DNA from: Irpex lacteus
Taxonomy: Eukaryota; Basidiomycota; Agaricomycetes; Polyporales; Irpicaceae
DNA: 64,000 nucleotides
Assembly (NCBI GenBank): GCA_001986395.2
Contig: MQVO02000003.1
Location: 620,001 to 684,000, forward strand
Reading direction: 5' to 3'
Shown here: positions 9,768-22,164 of the stretch, piece after piece
Position numbering within the stretch: position 1 is the first letter of the stretch
How the letters are laid out: each line of letters begins with the position of its first letter
The notes under the pieces: generated by a model
Databases searched by the model: none
The model's input: the letters and a program-made list of their open reading frames with translations, nothing else
What the model was told of the DNA's origin: nothing
Program-made: the position numbers and the translations under genes

Positions 9768-12144
9768 TCACGGTGATGGAATGACTGCAGCCAGCAGTTT
9801 TCCGGGAGAGAACCAGTCTCTCGGAGACCTCAACCTCTTCTTGGTCGCCGTTCGTCGTCTGATACCTTGGGTGACCCTCTTCTCCAACGCTGTGCTAGTG
9901 ATCGCGGATCCAGAAACTTTCGGAGAGGACGCAGGAGAAGCGAAGCATGAAAGCTGAGCGTGCTCCGGAGAGGTGGACGGGGTGAGCGACCAGTGCGTCG
10001 GAAAGTTGGGGCTTGAGCCGTCCTGAAAGGACTGCTCGTGCGCGGTGGTGGAGGTCTGGGGTACAGGGGGTGTCGGAGAGCGGGAACGACGAGTGAACGC
10101 GAGTCGCATCGGGTTGAGAAGTCGAGACTTCCGTGACCGCGAGCGGGACCGACGAGAGGATGGCTTAGAAGAAAAGGAGGAGGATGCAGGGGGTGTGTAC
10201 TCGAATGGAGAACCCAGTGTTGTGGAGACGGGTGTGAATGCGTTGGTGTTTGGGATCGGCGGAAAGGTGAAGGGGTTATTATACTGTGTGGTGTCGGGAG
10301 TAGGGAAGCTGAGGAACGAGTACGCAGGAGTTGGTGCAGCGACATCGGTGGATGGCTCGGCAGACTGGCGCTGCTGGTCGTGCGTAGCGGGATCAGGGAT
10401 TGTAAATCCCAGGCCGAGTCCCAGTACGGGCGATTCCGGACGTGCCGACATTGGCTCAGGCATAGAGATCGACTGCTCGTCCTCGGCGGGAGCATAGCTG
10501 TAGCTCGACATCGCATCCATCTCATCGTCATCGAAGCCGTAGTCGGTAGGCGTGATGAGCATCTCGGAAGACGGCTCGATCGCCGATGGCTTGTTGGACT
10601 CTGGATAGAAGAACGGAGAGTAGGTCTCGAAGTCCGTGTATCGTGCCGACTCGATGGCAGTCTGCATCATAGACTCATCAGTTGCAGAGAGCATGTTGAT
10701 GCTTCCGGCGTAATACTCGTTGTGGAGACCATCGATGTCGAGCGTGAGGTGAGCGGGGCGTCGGGCAGCGCCAGGGAACAAGGCCTCCTCTGGACCAGGC
10801 GTTACTGGAGGAGATGGGATGGAGGGTGATGATGACACCACAGAGTACGTGGAAGGTCCGCTGGATGACCGCACATCATCGAAGGGCCGTCTCGAGAACA
10901 GAGGAGATGCGGGGGAACCAGAGCGTCCACGATAAAGCGCAGAAGAGTTCTCATCATCGTACGTCGACTCTTCCCAGGAGTGCTTGGTAGCGGACTGGGT
11001 GGTGAAGACCATCTCGGAGTCGGAGTTCTCGCTCCACTGGGACTGTCTGTTGGCATCCTCCACAAGAAAGTCCTGTCCCTGAGTCTCGTGCTCAGGCTCG
11101 GCGGTTGGGCCAGTAGAATCGCTCTCGGCTTCCTCGTCGTCGTCGACGTTGACACCTGCCTCCCATGGGCAGCGAGCCATGCTGTCCTCGAAGAGAACGT
11201 CGGGCGAGTAGAAGTTCTCGATGTCCTTCACTGCCTGACGCATCTCGTGTAACGTCATGCGGTGACGCCAGTCCACGTGCAAGACACGGACGAGGAGTGC
11301 GTTGACCTCCTGCGAGATAGGGAGAACGGTGGGGAGGAAGTGAACAGGGTCCCTGAGGTACGCCTGGAATGTGCAGTCGTCGATGGAGGCAGACTTCCAT
11401 GGGTTCCTTCCCGTAATGAGGTTGAGAAGGATGATGCCCAACGACCAGATGTCATTGAACAAAGGAGAATAGCTCTTGGTAGGAGCGAAATCTCCACCCT
11501 GGCATTCTAAAGAGGGTGTTTCAGCGTGACGTTCACGGAGGACTCAGAAATCGCGTACCTGGGCTCATGTGGTACACGCTACCGGTGCGGAACTCGGTGC
11601 TCATTTTCTCAGTGGTAGCCAGACCAAAGTCGGTGATCGCCAAGCGAAGACCGTCTTCAAAGCATAAAATATTCTCAGGCTTCAAGTCACGATGATAGAT
11701 ATTGAGCGAATGGCAATAATCAACTGCGTCGAGCAGCTGCAAGAAGACCTCCCTGATCAAGTCGTTCTGACCGAGGTATCGGCGGTTATGAAGGATCTGC
11801 GTAAAGAGATCACCGTCGCCACAGTAGTCCATGACGATCCAGGTGTACTGCGAGTCCTCGATGACGCGATGCAAGGTCACAACTCCAGGATGTGCCGAGG
11901 CCAGCTTGTGAAGAGTAATCTCGCGGATGTGCAACTGCCGCTGGCGAGTCGAACTCCGCTTGTTCGAATGCGGGAGACACTTCACTGCGTACGAGGTAGG
12001 ATGAGATGAGTAGGTGTCGATAGCGCGATACACGATGCCGTAGCCTCCATATCCGAGGATTTCGACGAGTTCCAGCGCGCCGTTGTCAATGAGAGCGCCG
12101 ATAGGCGGGGGAGATGGAGAGGTGGGTTGTGCGCTGGTCACCAT
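9768..12144 (-). CDS. Ran1/Ksp1-like serine/threonine protein kinase
   Basis: Two exons (12144-11559 and 11506-9768) give 2325 nt, 774 aa, in frame. The kinase domain fills about residues 20-295. The glycine loop is GYGGYG, the ATP lysine sits in YAVKCLP, the catalytic loop is HRDLKPEN, the Mg-binding motif is DFGLA, and the activation segment ends GSVYHMSPEC, with the exon junction inside SPEC. The PEC ending and overall order fit the fungal Ran1/Pat1-Ksp1-Vhs1 group, which acts in nutrient signalling, meiosis and filamentous growth. The remaining ~480 residues are disordered and rich in Ser, Pro and Thr. They include a basic SSRRSRSRSRKSRLL stretch and a basic C-terminus, which probably carry regulation or localisation. 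The ATG has a good context (CCGCCATGG); in-frame codons upstream contain weaker alternatives. Confidence 0.9.
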
Positions 12145-15100
12145 GGCGGAGGAGAGCGGTGAAGCGGAGAGAGGGAAAGAAGCGGGTGGCAAAAGCCGTT
12201 GAGAGCTCGTAAGAAAGTGAGGAGTGTCCTGAGGGAAGAGGGGAGGAAGGGCGAATTCGAGCGGTATATTAGTGGCAGGGAACGTGACGGGGTGCTGGCT
12301 TATGCGTGTACAACATGAGGCAGCGGTGATCTTCTCTGGCGAGCTCCGAGACCTATTCCCGGGCGTGTAGCGGCTAATCATGGTGAGAAACACGCCTGGA
12401 TATGTCAAAGTGTCAGTCAGAGCTCACACCAAAGACCCTTGCTTTGTGTATTCGCCATAACGTGTTCTGGAGGACGTATCAGTGCCCGGCGTTCAAACCC
12501 TGCGTACATTCTGATCGGCGAGGCGAAGTAGTTATTTGAGGAGTCTCAGTATTACCTTTGCAGTTTCAGCATGGTAATCTGTAGCCATACACGGTCAGTA
12601 TTGAAGATGTTTTCTGAGGCAAGGGACGTACACGCTTGGAGGTAGGCGTTGAGTGGCAAGGAAAGTCCGCAAAGAGCGTCCCCGTTATCATCAGATGAAA
12701 TCGGGAAGCAGTCATTCTACATGTGTATCTGAGATCTAAATTCAGATGCCATCATGCCACCCTCGAATTTGCCGCATTTGTACCTGCAGGTTTGTTTTCA
12801 CAAGCCCTCGCCAGGTGGATGGCGGCCGATGAGGCTGTTCGCTCCGTGTATCCTCGTTTTCCAACTTACAGATAGTCAAATGGCACAGCCTCACTCAAGA
12901 ACGAGGACTTCTCTTTCAGAATTACACCACACGTGCACCTGACCCCGTCAAATACAAGTTGTTGCCACGACAGTGGCTCGAGGCGTGTGAAGTGTAACAA
13001 TGCTGTAGGTCAAAGTCCAGGCTTACCCGAGCATGTTGTTTCCGAAGATCCATCGACGTTGCTCTTTGACGCCACTCCGACAGTAGATATGGTTGGAAGG
13101 GCATCCTAGAAATGCTCAACTGAGCAGCAGCCGAGGTATTTGACCCTTTGAGCTTAAGTCGTAGCTCAGATACCTTTGCTATGGGATTCGGTCCGCAAAC
13201 ACATATACCAGAGAACCCGTGATACGACCGCTGCCGCAACATTGTCCATGATGCACGACTTGTGAGAGAAAGTTAACGTTCTGTGAAAGCTTCTGCAGCA
13301 TTCGATATCGCCAGATTTCCAGACTTCCACGCGTATCGGTCCTGACAACCCTAAGCTCTATCAGATAGCAAAGATGCGGTTACCTCAAGATGTGACTGGA
13401 TAACCAAACTTTCGCGAGCACGACCGATACTTGCGTAGGCTCCAAGACCAAGTCGCCTGGGATTCGTTTACGATGCCGTTACCGATATCTGTAATTGTGA
13501 TAGACTTTTCCCGCATCAGGATGAAACACGAATGCGCCGTCTGGTTCTTCGGAAAACGTACGCATGTTCGATTAGACTCAGTCCTAGAGTTCGAGGGTAA
13601 TCCAGCGGCGTTCAGTGGCACCAGAATGGAGCAGTAGATTCTGGAAAATCGCTAGCATGGCCTGAACGAGGCTGAGACGGTGGGCACGGACCGCATCACA
13701 TATTGATGTTGAATGGTGGTGGCTGAACATCAGTGGGATGCGTGTTTTTCATTTTTGTGCCTCGACTCAAGCATTATCCGAGATTCCGAACGCAGTCTAT
13801 CAGAAGAGCCTCTCCTGACCTATAAAGATGGATCGAAAGATAGATGAGCACACCGCCACTTCACATAAGAAATACGGAACTCACTTATCGTACTCATGTA
13901 ACCTAAATTTACGGCGCAAATTGGTATGAACGTAATCCCGGGAAATCATGAGACGATATCATCATTATTACTCTGCCGTTGGATCAGGAGTATGTGGCAA
14001 ATGGGTAGCGTACATCTGCATCCTCGGTCTCCTAATATCGATGCTGTGTGATAGGCCTGTCAGCCCTGGCCCCCTCGACTTCTCTCTTCTTTTCTTGATG
14101 GCGGCGACAGCAGCTCATACGCAGCCTGCTATTCAGCTTCTTTGATGGCTTCATTGCACCTTCGGGGTGGCTCATGGCGGCAGTAGCGAATTTGGCTTTC
14201 GAACGTGGAAGACCACACCTCACAAGCTCCACGAGGTCGAGGTTCGTCAAAGGCGGGGCTATGCAAGGTATCTAGTATCGTATTGGTGGGAGTGGCTCTG
14301 CTCGAATGCTGGACAGATCGACAGCCTGGTCCGTGGCTTCGTCCAATTCTCCTATGAGCACACTGAATGACGTTACGAAATAAAGGTCAGATACGGCGAG
14401 GGCGAATCATCAACAACGTGAACACACACATTTGATCACCCTTCACCAGATACAATCCGAGTGGTATCTCTTCGACGCCCTCATCCATGCTGTAAACTCG
14501 TTCCTTTGAATCTGACAAGACTACATTAGACTTTTGGTCGTAACCTGCCATAATGCCCTAAGCAGTCGAGAGCGAGGGATCACGGAGAAGTGGAGTTTGT
14601 TACGGCATCAGCAACATTCAACCTTCTGAAGCAGGCTTCAGGGCGACTCACGACTATGGCTCGGCCGTCCTGAAGAATGAGCAATACACGGTCTGCAGGT
14701 TGGCGAACGTGATGAGCGTGGCATGACCCACGACTGAAAGCGTGTAACTCACGATCGACATAGCCTTGAAGGCTAGCCATGTTCAACTGAGCCGGCTAAT
14801 TGTCTGCCAAGTCTTCAAGATGAGGCAAACGCGTCTCGCAGACTTGCAGTAAAGTGGAAGGTGGCAAGCGTGACTGCAATAGTACCAGGGGGCCTGGAGG
14901 ATAAGTCTGACGCTAGTGATAGGGGTCCTGCGAATCTTCCACGATGGGCGTCTGCTCTTGGGCTAGCGTTTCCATCTCAATCGTTGGCCACAAGACACGG
15001 AGTCAGGCGACCTCGTAAGTTCCAAATTGCTATCAAAAATTCCCACTAAATTCCGTTTGCCCAGCAAAACTATCTGGTTGCGCCCAATGCACATCGCGGC

Positions 15101-15309
15101 GGGCCGCTACGTTCCGCCCGGCTGAGGCACAATCATCGGTAAACATGACCAGCTGAGTCTGCAGCCGCTACAGAAGATGATGTAAAGTCACAATTCCTGA
15201 GGTATAAAAGCCTTGGGGAGCGGCGTGTTATGGCTGCGCTGTGAGTCGGGCTAACGCCGTCTGTGGAACCAAGCACTACGGCCTCTTGTTCCATTTCAAC
15301 GCGCCCGCC
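12145..15309. other. Gene-poor intergenic region, 3.2 kb
   Basis: No gene could be named between the kinase and the GH28 gene. Open frames are short (60-105 codons). A cluster on the minus strand at 12920-13620 has some protein-like composition but no recognisable domain and no consistent splice model. The last ~100 bases hold the GH28 core promoter. Part of the left side is the 5' leader and promoter of the kinase. Confidence 0.45.
15203..15208 (+). promoter_or_regulatory. TATA box of the GH28 gene
   Basis: A canonical TATAAA (within ggtataaaag) lies 107 bp upstream of the GH28 ATG at 15310, as expected for a strongly inducible secreted enzyme. A CTGGAG match to the CreA-type SYGGRG consensus occurs about 410 bp upstream of the ATG, but such short matches are common by chance. 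Confidence 0.55.
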
Positions 15310-17318
15310 ATGTTGCATACCGTCACACTCTTCCTCTCGCTCTTAATCACAACGGCTGCAGCACGGCTATCGTGCAAAGTGCCGAGTCTTGGAGGTGGAA
15401 GAGATGATGGGCCAGCTATCAGTGCGGCATTCAAACGATGCGCGAAGAACGGCAAAGTTGTGTTAGACAAGTATTATAACGTCGACTCTTTACTTTTGAC
15501 TACCGAACTCGAGGACGTCGAGATTGAATTGAGTGGCTTTTGTGAGTAATTTAACGCGGTTTTACTCGATTTATGATTTATAATTGACTTTCAATAGTGC
15601 AATACTCCCCCGACATCGCCAAATGGTCCCCTCAGAGTTACTTCCTGGAATATCAGAACGCGTAAGTTTTCTAGCAGTACTCTTAGTCTCTCACTAAACC
15701 AATCCACCGGTTTCCTAACCAGCACAACGTTCTGGTTTTTATCTGGGCATAATATCCATCTGTACGGTGGCGGAACTATTGATGGAAACGGCCAGGTCTG
15801 GTGGGACACCTTCGCTAATTCGCATGTACGTCATGGTTATTTTCGCCCTTTGGCTTTGACTCAACTCTCTTTTTGTGCTATGAAAGAATGCAGGAACTGC
15901 GGGAGGATCGTCGCGCACGTTTGCTCGCCCTATCCCTCTCACTGTCGGAAATGCGACGGACGTTGTGATAGAAGATGTCTGGATCATTGGATCTCCGTTC
16001 TGGGTGAGCACCCTCATCGAGGTCATTCAATTTTTACTGATGTTTTCCGTGCTAGAATAACGTGGGTATACATTTAGATATATATCGGTGTCAGCCCGTT
16101 GATTGAAGCATGCCACCCCAGTTTGTCTATCAAAGCCAAAATGTGACTTACAACAACATTAGGTATGGCGATCCCTGATTATATACCCTCTATGCCCCTG
16201 ACCGTTGAATAGAATTAACACCGTGTCCTACTCAAACTCTTCCACTGCTAATTCTGGTGAGCAGAACGAAGATATATCCATCATGCAGCACACTGAACCA
16301 GCTTTACAGACGGCTGGGACATCTACCGATCCGACCACGTCACCATCACCAACTCGTGGATCAACAACGACGATGATTGCGTTTGTAAGGCTTTTCAGAC
16401 TACCCAATGGGCATACATTAACCTCTTACCTTGCGAATCTAGCCTTCAAACCTAATAGCACCAATATCCGTGTCAGCAATTTGTGGTGCAATGGCTCACA
16501 CGGCATATCAGTTGGAAGCCTCGGCCAGGTGATGACCTTCCCTTCGTTATTACATCTTTCCGCAGTCACTTATCTAGTTCTCAGTATGCTGGAGAAACGG
16601 ACATTGTGGCGAATGTATCAGTCCATAATGTCACGATGAACAACGCCCAGAACGGTGCCCGAATCAAGGTATTCGGAGGAAACCCCTCTTCTAGTGCGTC
16701 AAATATTTAATAATACCCTTTTTGCATGCTGACGGGTGTTTTCAGCCAGTACTGCGGGAGGCGGCGACGGCTACGTCAAGAACATCACATGGGAGGACTA
16801 TTCATGTAAGGCAACATGAATCTGCGGCATTGAGACGGAACTGAAAAACAGACGCAAAACCAGTGTCAAACGTGGATAATCCCATTATTATCGATCAGGT
16901 GGGTGCTCAACACATGTTTCTGAGACGAGTTTCTCTGACCCGCCGCCATAGTGTTATTCCACGCCTGCAGACGTGTGTGCGCAGTATCCATCCAAACTCT
17001 CTATATCGGACGTACATTGTGGGTCTACATATCCTCTAGGCCTGATCAATAGCTTGACGCGTTTTTGAATAGTTGTGAACATCACTGGTACATCCTCAGG
17101 TCACAATGGAGACGTCGTGGTGAGCCTCAAGTGTTCAGACCAGTGCGACGACATTACGGCGACAGGCACCCACCTGACGTCCCCCAACGGAACTGCAAGT
17201 TATATCTGCCAAAATATCAGCAGTGTGAAAGAGGTGTGCTATAAATTTCGCTCCTTAATCTCGTCGTATTGACGGAGCCACGCAGCTCGATTTCAATTGC
17301 ACCTCACCTGCATCATGA
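15310..17318 (+). CDS. Secreted GH28 polygalacturonase, probably exo-acting
   Basis: Pectin-degrading glycoside hydrolase of family 28. The model has 15 exons totalling 1233 nt (410 aa), all phases closing. A signal peptide ([12 protein letters not shown]) precedes [20 protein letters not shown], the usual start of the beta-helix. Family motifs follow in order: [13 protein letters not shown], the catalytic aspartates in NNDDDCVSFKPN, the histidine motif [12 protein letters not shown], and RIK in [10 protein letters not shown]. The VSFKPN wording and many N-glycosylation sequons (NXS/T) resemble exopolygalacturonases (EC 3.2.1.67), but activity on rhamnogalacturonan cannot be excluded. Exon 5 is only AATAAC (16056-16061). 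The tail DFNCTSPAS is on a separate small exon. A TATA box lies upstream. Carbon-source regulation is likely for the family but not shown here. Confidence 0.92.
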
Positions 17319-18000
17319 TCGTCATGAAAGAGCCTTGAAGCGGGTCGAGAGTTCATATTCTCCTTTCTTTACTTCGGCAAATTTATGCATTGTTAACGAT
17401 CCGATCCTCCCTATCTACCTTGCCAAGGTCATCCAGGCAGCTGCATGTGTACTCAGTAGTAGTAAGTCGTGGTAAGCTAGTAGGGTGATGTGCAGCTGAG
17501 CTCCCTTGCGACTACCGCAAATTCACCAAATCAAGGCTTGATATTCTTACTTTGAAATTCGCATGCAACATCACCAAACTGGCAGCATTCAACTTGAACC
17601 TTAGCGAAATGTGCTCGTCTCCTGTCTCGAGTCGAAAGTTCATCATGACAAGTCCAAACAGGGCGCTTGATCGTGACCTTGAAGCTGTTTCGGCGAAGGC
17701 TTGTTTTGCTACACCGTACTCTCTCCTCGCATTTACTGTCTCACCTGGTCTCGGTCAATGCAACTACCTATCACTGCATAATAGTCTCTTTTCCTCAAGA
17801 TATCTGGCAGACACATAATCTATAGACTTCAGAGTTGGACGGACTCCTACAAACACCTTAACTGGGTTATAATTGACACGGTTCTCCGCCGTACGCCAAA
17901 CTTTAACACACGGCGACGAACCTACGGCAGGTGGCTACTTGGTTAAAGGTTTGCGACGGAAGCTACCTGAAGGACACAACCATACTACGCTCTTTTTACT
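17319..18000. other. Intergenic, no gene seen
   Basis: This is the gap between the tandem GH28 and GT61-like genes. The only long frame (about 17552-17818) starts at TTG and has no recognisable motif. It probably holds the 3' UTR of GH28 and the promoter of the next gene. Confidence 0.5.
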
Positions 18001-20148
18001 ATGCCAGCTCCTCGAAGTTGGCTGTCGCCACCATCCCGGCGAGAAGTGACCCTACTCATATTCTCGCTCACGGTGTTCGTGCTCTCCTATAACCTGGAAA
18101 CATCCCTACGACTAGTTGGCGTAAGCCCTACAAAGCTTCAGTCATCATACCTCGGTATGTATACCTGCCCTTCTAATTCGTGCGTTTATGGTATTTGGTA
18201 TAACTTATGAAATACAGGTGCTGTCATCAAGGACCCCGGCTTCGAACGAGATGGCAGGAGACCACAAGCGTGGAGAGACAACCTCGAGAACATCATTGCT
18301 GGAGACTGGGTGTGGGAAGAGGGCGAGATTGCGGGGGTCGAGCGAGGGACGGGCGGAGTGGACATAGGTGCGGGCACGACTCAGAGGACGATATACAACG
18401 TCGGCAGGAAACAGCTCGCGAGCAGAAGTGCTGTGCGTCGAGACCCAGGGATTGGTCTATCGGAGGGTGTCTCAATAGACGACCAACATCTCTGGCTAAA
18501 GGATGGGATACCGGAGACGAGCACAGTTGCTCATATACCTGGTACGTCTGCTACTCTGTTTATTCTGTCTGGCCACGTTAAAGTATGATTCTGGGGTATA
18601 GGCTTCACGATCCTTGACAACCTTTACATGCTCAATGGGACAATGTATGTCGTAACCGACTCTCCTGGCTCGGTACCTCCGTTGGATTCAATCGTCTCGT
18701 CTAAGGCAGACCCCACCCATCCTACCCCTCCGACCTCTTGGAAGGTCATCACTACAGCACAAGCCAATGAAACACTTGGTGGATACGGTGGAAGGTAATG
18801 TTCCATTTAATTTACAGCCACTCCTTCCCTCACCTCACCTTGTGCAGACTGCGTCAAACTACATGGCTCTCAACAGAACCAGCCAACTCACAGGACCCAT
18901 ACACACTATTCTCGTTCTTCCGCACACACGCGCATTTATCTGGCGCGCATCAGACATCCAAGATATCCGACTCAGGTCTGCAGATAATATCTCCTGGTAC
19001 TATAACCAGCGTCCCTCCTCCTGTCCGCCTGTGGTACCCAAGAGTCCCTGTGTTCTCGTCACCCTCAATGCCTCCCGAAGAGAAAGACGTCCACAACGCA
19101 CACCCACCGCCGCGAGAACGTGCCTACACAGGTCTACACCCAGATACCGTAAAGGCAGTACTACCCACCCTCGCACTGATGTACCAAGAAGAATGGGCCG
19201 ACTACGCCGAAATGCACCTCCCCTACATCTTCGAGCGAGTCATCGTGGTCGACCGAGCAGCCGCAGACGCCGGCCGAGAGTTCTGGTCCACGCGGTGGCA
19301 ACCCATGCTCAACACGCACGGCGACGAACTGCGCAAACGCCAAATCGACCTCGAAGAGCTTAACCAGGAAGGCCTCCCCTCCTGGGCCGCTCCCTTCGTC
19401 GGTCTCGAGGCGCCAGCACGGTGGTGGGCGCCCGCAAGGGCGGCGCTGTTGTCGTATATCGGCTTGCCGTCGGACGAGGAGACTGCTGGGGCGAGGAGGA
19501 GGAGGAAGCCGGTGGTGACGTTTGTGAGTATGGCGGACGAGCCGTATGAGGCGGGGGCGCATATTCGGACGGAGGATTATCCGGATTTGGTAGCGGGGTT
19601 GGAGAAGCTTGCGAGGCAGGGTGTTGTTGCTGAGTTCAATATCGTGAAGAACAACGGAACGAAGGAGTCGTGGGAGGAGCGTATGAAGATCATCACTCGC
19701 ACAGATGTGAGTGTTCGTGTCTCCTTCATATTCCTAGAAACTAACGGGACGTGTCTTACAATGTAGATTCTGCTGGGAGCCTTCGGACACTCCCTCGACG
19801 ATAGCATGTTCTTACCAGCACCTCTCACTACGCCAGCCGACGCGAGCGTATCACAAAGAACGCGCCCCGCGCCTCTTATCATGGAGTTCTGGCCCTCAAG
19901 CGCCTTCCTCCGTGACCGTGAGTTCTCCGCGAAAGCCCTCGGCATGCGATACATGGCATGGTGGGACGAAAAGTGAGGCTTCCTTCCAACTCAAAGTGAG
20001 AGAAGTATTCTCAACTGACGTATGACATAGGAAATTCGTTGGGCGGATGCCCCCTGTCATGAACCTCCGTGCCGGACAGAGCACATGGGTGACGGCGGTT
20101 GTGCAGAACGTCATTGACGAGATCAAGGCGGAGGCTGCGAAGTGGTAG
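18001..20148 (+). CDS. GT61/DUF563-like glycosyltransferase, type II membrane protein
   Basis: Six exons (18001-18154, 18218-18541, 18602-18794, 18848-19706, 19767-19972, 20031-20148) give 1854 nt, 617 aa. Residues ~16-34 (EVTLLIFSLTVFVLSYNLE) form one membrane anchor just inside the N-terminus, so the catalytic part should face the Golgi lumen. The C-terminal third has the layout of family GT61: VTFVSMADEPYEAGAHIR, then RMKIITRTDILLGAFGHSLD, then PLIMEFWPSSAF, and finally YMAWWDEKKF. In typical GT61 members the middle block reads close to GxHGxxLTN; here it is GAFGHSLDD, so the usual histidine position is altered. The donor and acceptor sugars are unknown. I am fairly sure of the gene model and less sure of the family. 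Confidence 0.72.
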
Positions 20149-20730
20149 CGTTGCGGACATTGCATAGAAGTAGATTATACACTGTCGTAATACAATAGTG
20201 ATCATCGTATTCTACGGGACTTGCGCTTGTTTATTCTTAGCAGAACCTGACAAGCGTGTTCCTCAAACGGAGACGTAGTGGGCCTCAACTGACATGAGAA
20301 AATCCGTCGAAGACTCAAGGCCTGCTGTTCGCTTGAGGTGGTGGAGCACAGAAATCCTCATGGTCCTAGATTACTTTGCATAGCTGTGTATACTAGTCTC
20401 ACAAAGGTAGGTAGGTAGGTAGTATGTACGAAGGATATCCACGAACCGCGTCCACGCGAGTACGACAAAGGAGGAGAAATATATCGTAAACAGGAGACCA
20501 TCAAGACCGCCGAATCATGGGGTTGCGGTTCTCTAGTTATCAGGCGACTAAAGAAGAAGAGAATACACTCCCCGCTCCCACCAAGGAAAAAAGAAGAAAG
20601 GTTCCAACGATTTCTATGTGACACAGCGTCCGTCTATTGAATTGTGTGTCCTAGATCGAGCACTATAGGCAGAGGTACTTGCAGAAATAACCAATACATC
20701 CACATCGTGAGCAAGTCGTCACAAACGAGT
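20149..20730. other. Convergent 3' ends with a GTAG microsatellite
   Basis: No coding potential is seen between the stops of the GT61-like gene and the transporter gene. A short (GTAG)n run occurs at about 20404-20423. The rest is presumably 3' UTR of both genes. Confidence 0.5.
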
Positions 20731-22164
20731 TTACTTGCTGCCAGCGGTCCTGTACAAGATCAAACCTCCCAGCGCGATCGAGTAACCTGTCAACACAAAG
20801 AATCATAGAATTATGAGCCCCACATGCACAGACAGCTCAATGACGTAAGGAAACCCACGTACCGAACACTTGCAGAGGCGTGATGGTGCTGCCAAAGATA
20901 AGGACGGAGCCCGTGATGAGGAGGATGTCCTTGAAGACACCGGCGAGGGTCAGCACGAGGCCGCTGCCGGCTCCGACGAGGAAGACGGCGGCGATGTTCA
21001 GGAGGAAGGCGACGGAGGCGTTGCTCAGGAGAATCCAGGGGCTACAATGCATGCAAGAATCAAAGATAAGTATAAGTTGTGTGTGTCAGTGGCGTTAATT
21101 TTTGATGGGAAGATGCGAGGAATGGGCGACTAACCCGAGACGCATAACTTCGTAGAATGGCGCGAGACCTTCTGTGAAGGGGAGGATGGCGAGGTTGATG
21201 ACTGCGCAGACGGGTGCGTAGTAGTGCAGGGAGACGAGGGGGTCCATCTTGAGGCCGTGCAACAGGATCTGGATCATAACGAGGCGGGAGGCTTCGAACT
21301 GTGATGATTGTTGCATGGTGAGCGTTTCATACGAGGAAGAGGAGAGAGAGAAAGTTTAGGAGGACGTACAGCGACGGCAGCGGCTTGGGTGATGAAGCCA
21401 ACGAGGTCGAAACGAAGCTCGCCTTTGGAGGCAAGAGCGACACCTGCGGAGATCATGAAGACGATAACTCCCAGCTTCTTACTCGGCTCTTGCAGACGGA
21501 AGGTCCACGAGATGAGGAGGATAGCCACTGGGGTGAACGCCTATATCAATATATCACAATTGTAAGCACACGTTATATCACAATTGTAAGCACACGTTTC
21601 GATGTTCGGGCGAATATCGGTAGAGGAGGGGAGGGGACGAGACGAACCTTGAGCATCTGGATGTATGCGACGCTGAGGTAGAGATAAGCGGTGTTGCTGA
21701 GGATGAGGGAGGCACTGAAGAGGAGGCCGATGGGGAGGATGGACCGCAGGAACATCTCTTTCGATACGTGTACATCCTTTGCACCGTCGAGGAGGTGTGT
21801 TGTCCTCTGGAGAACACGGGTGCCAATAGCCTACGCGTTCACATGGCGGTGAATACAGGCGACGAAAGCTACAGAGAGTACGACTTACGGCAAAGGTCAA
21901 GTGCCATGTCACGAGGAAGACGGGGTACTTGAACTGCAGAGTGTTGTACAGATAGTTGTTGTAGATGATGACAGCAGAACTGAGAGTTATCCAGACGGGA
22001 ATGATGGCAGAGGCGGAGAGAGAAGACTTGGTGGCAGACTTGGCCGGGACGTTGGCTGAGACGGGCGAAGGCAGGACGTCGTTCTTATCGAGCTTGACCT
22101 CGAGCATCTGGTGGTCCTCTGCCTCTCCATTTTGGAAGTTCTTCTCGGTGTCGTTGGGAGCCAT
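20731..22164 (-). CDS. Triose-phosphate/nucleotide-sugar transporter family (TPT/DMT)
   Basis: Multipass membrane transporter of the TPT/SLC35E type, probably in the Golgi or ER membrane. Six exons are readable, about 390 aa in total. The first 45 residues are hydrophilic. Hydrophobic segments follow, including [54 protein letters not shown], the [16 protein letters not shown] block that is a hallmark of the family, [13 protein letters not shown], and a last [14 protein letters not shown]. The pattern is about ten segments with the conserved [15 protein letters not shown] and [14 protein letters not shown] motifs. The start ATG (GCCATGG context) is the first in frame. The intron before AFTPVA carries a perfect 24-bp tandem duplication. 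The substrate cannot be inferred. A phosphate-antiport role is family knowledge only. Confidence 0.9.
21551..21598. repeat. Perfect 24-bp tandem duplication inside an intron
   Basis: The unit atatcacaattgtaagcaca-cgtt occurs at 21551-21574 and again at 21575-21598 without mismatch. It lies close to the 3' splice site of the transporter intron that separates QMLK from AFTPVA. On the coding strand each copy contains GCTTACAATTG, which resembles a branch-point region, so that signal is doubled. Confidence 0.9.

Noticed and set aside
20404..20423. (GTAG)n microsatellite
   Set aside because: Real but short, in a 3' region, with no sign of function.
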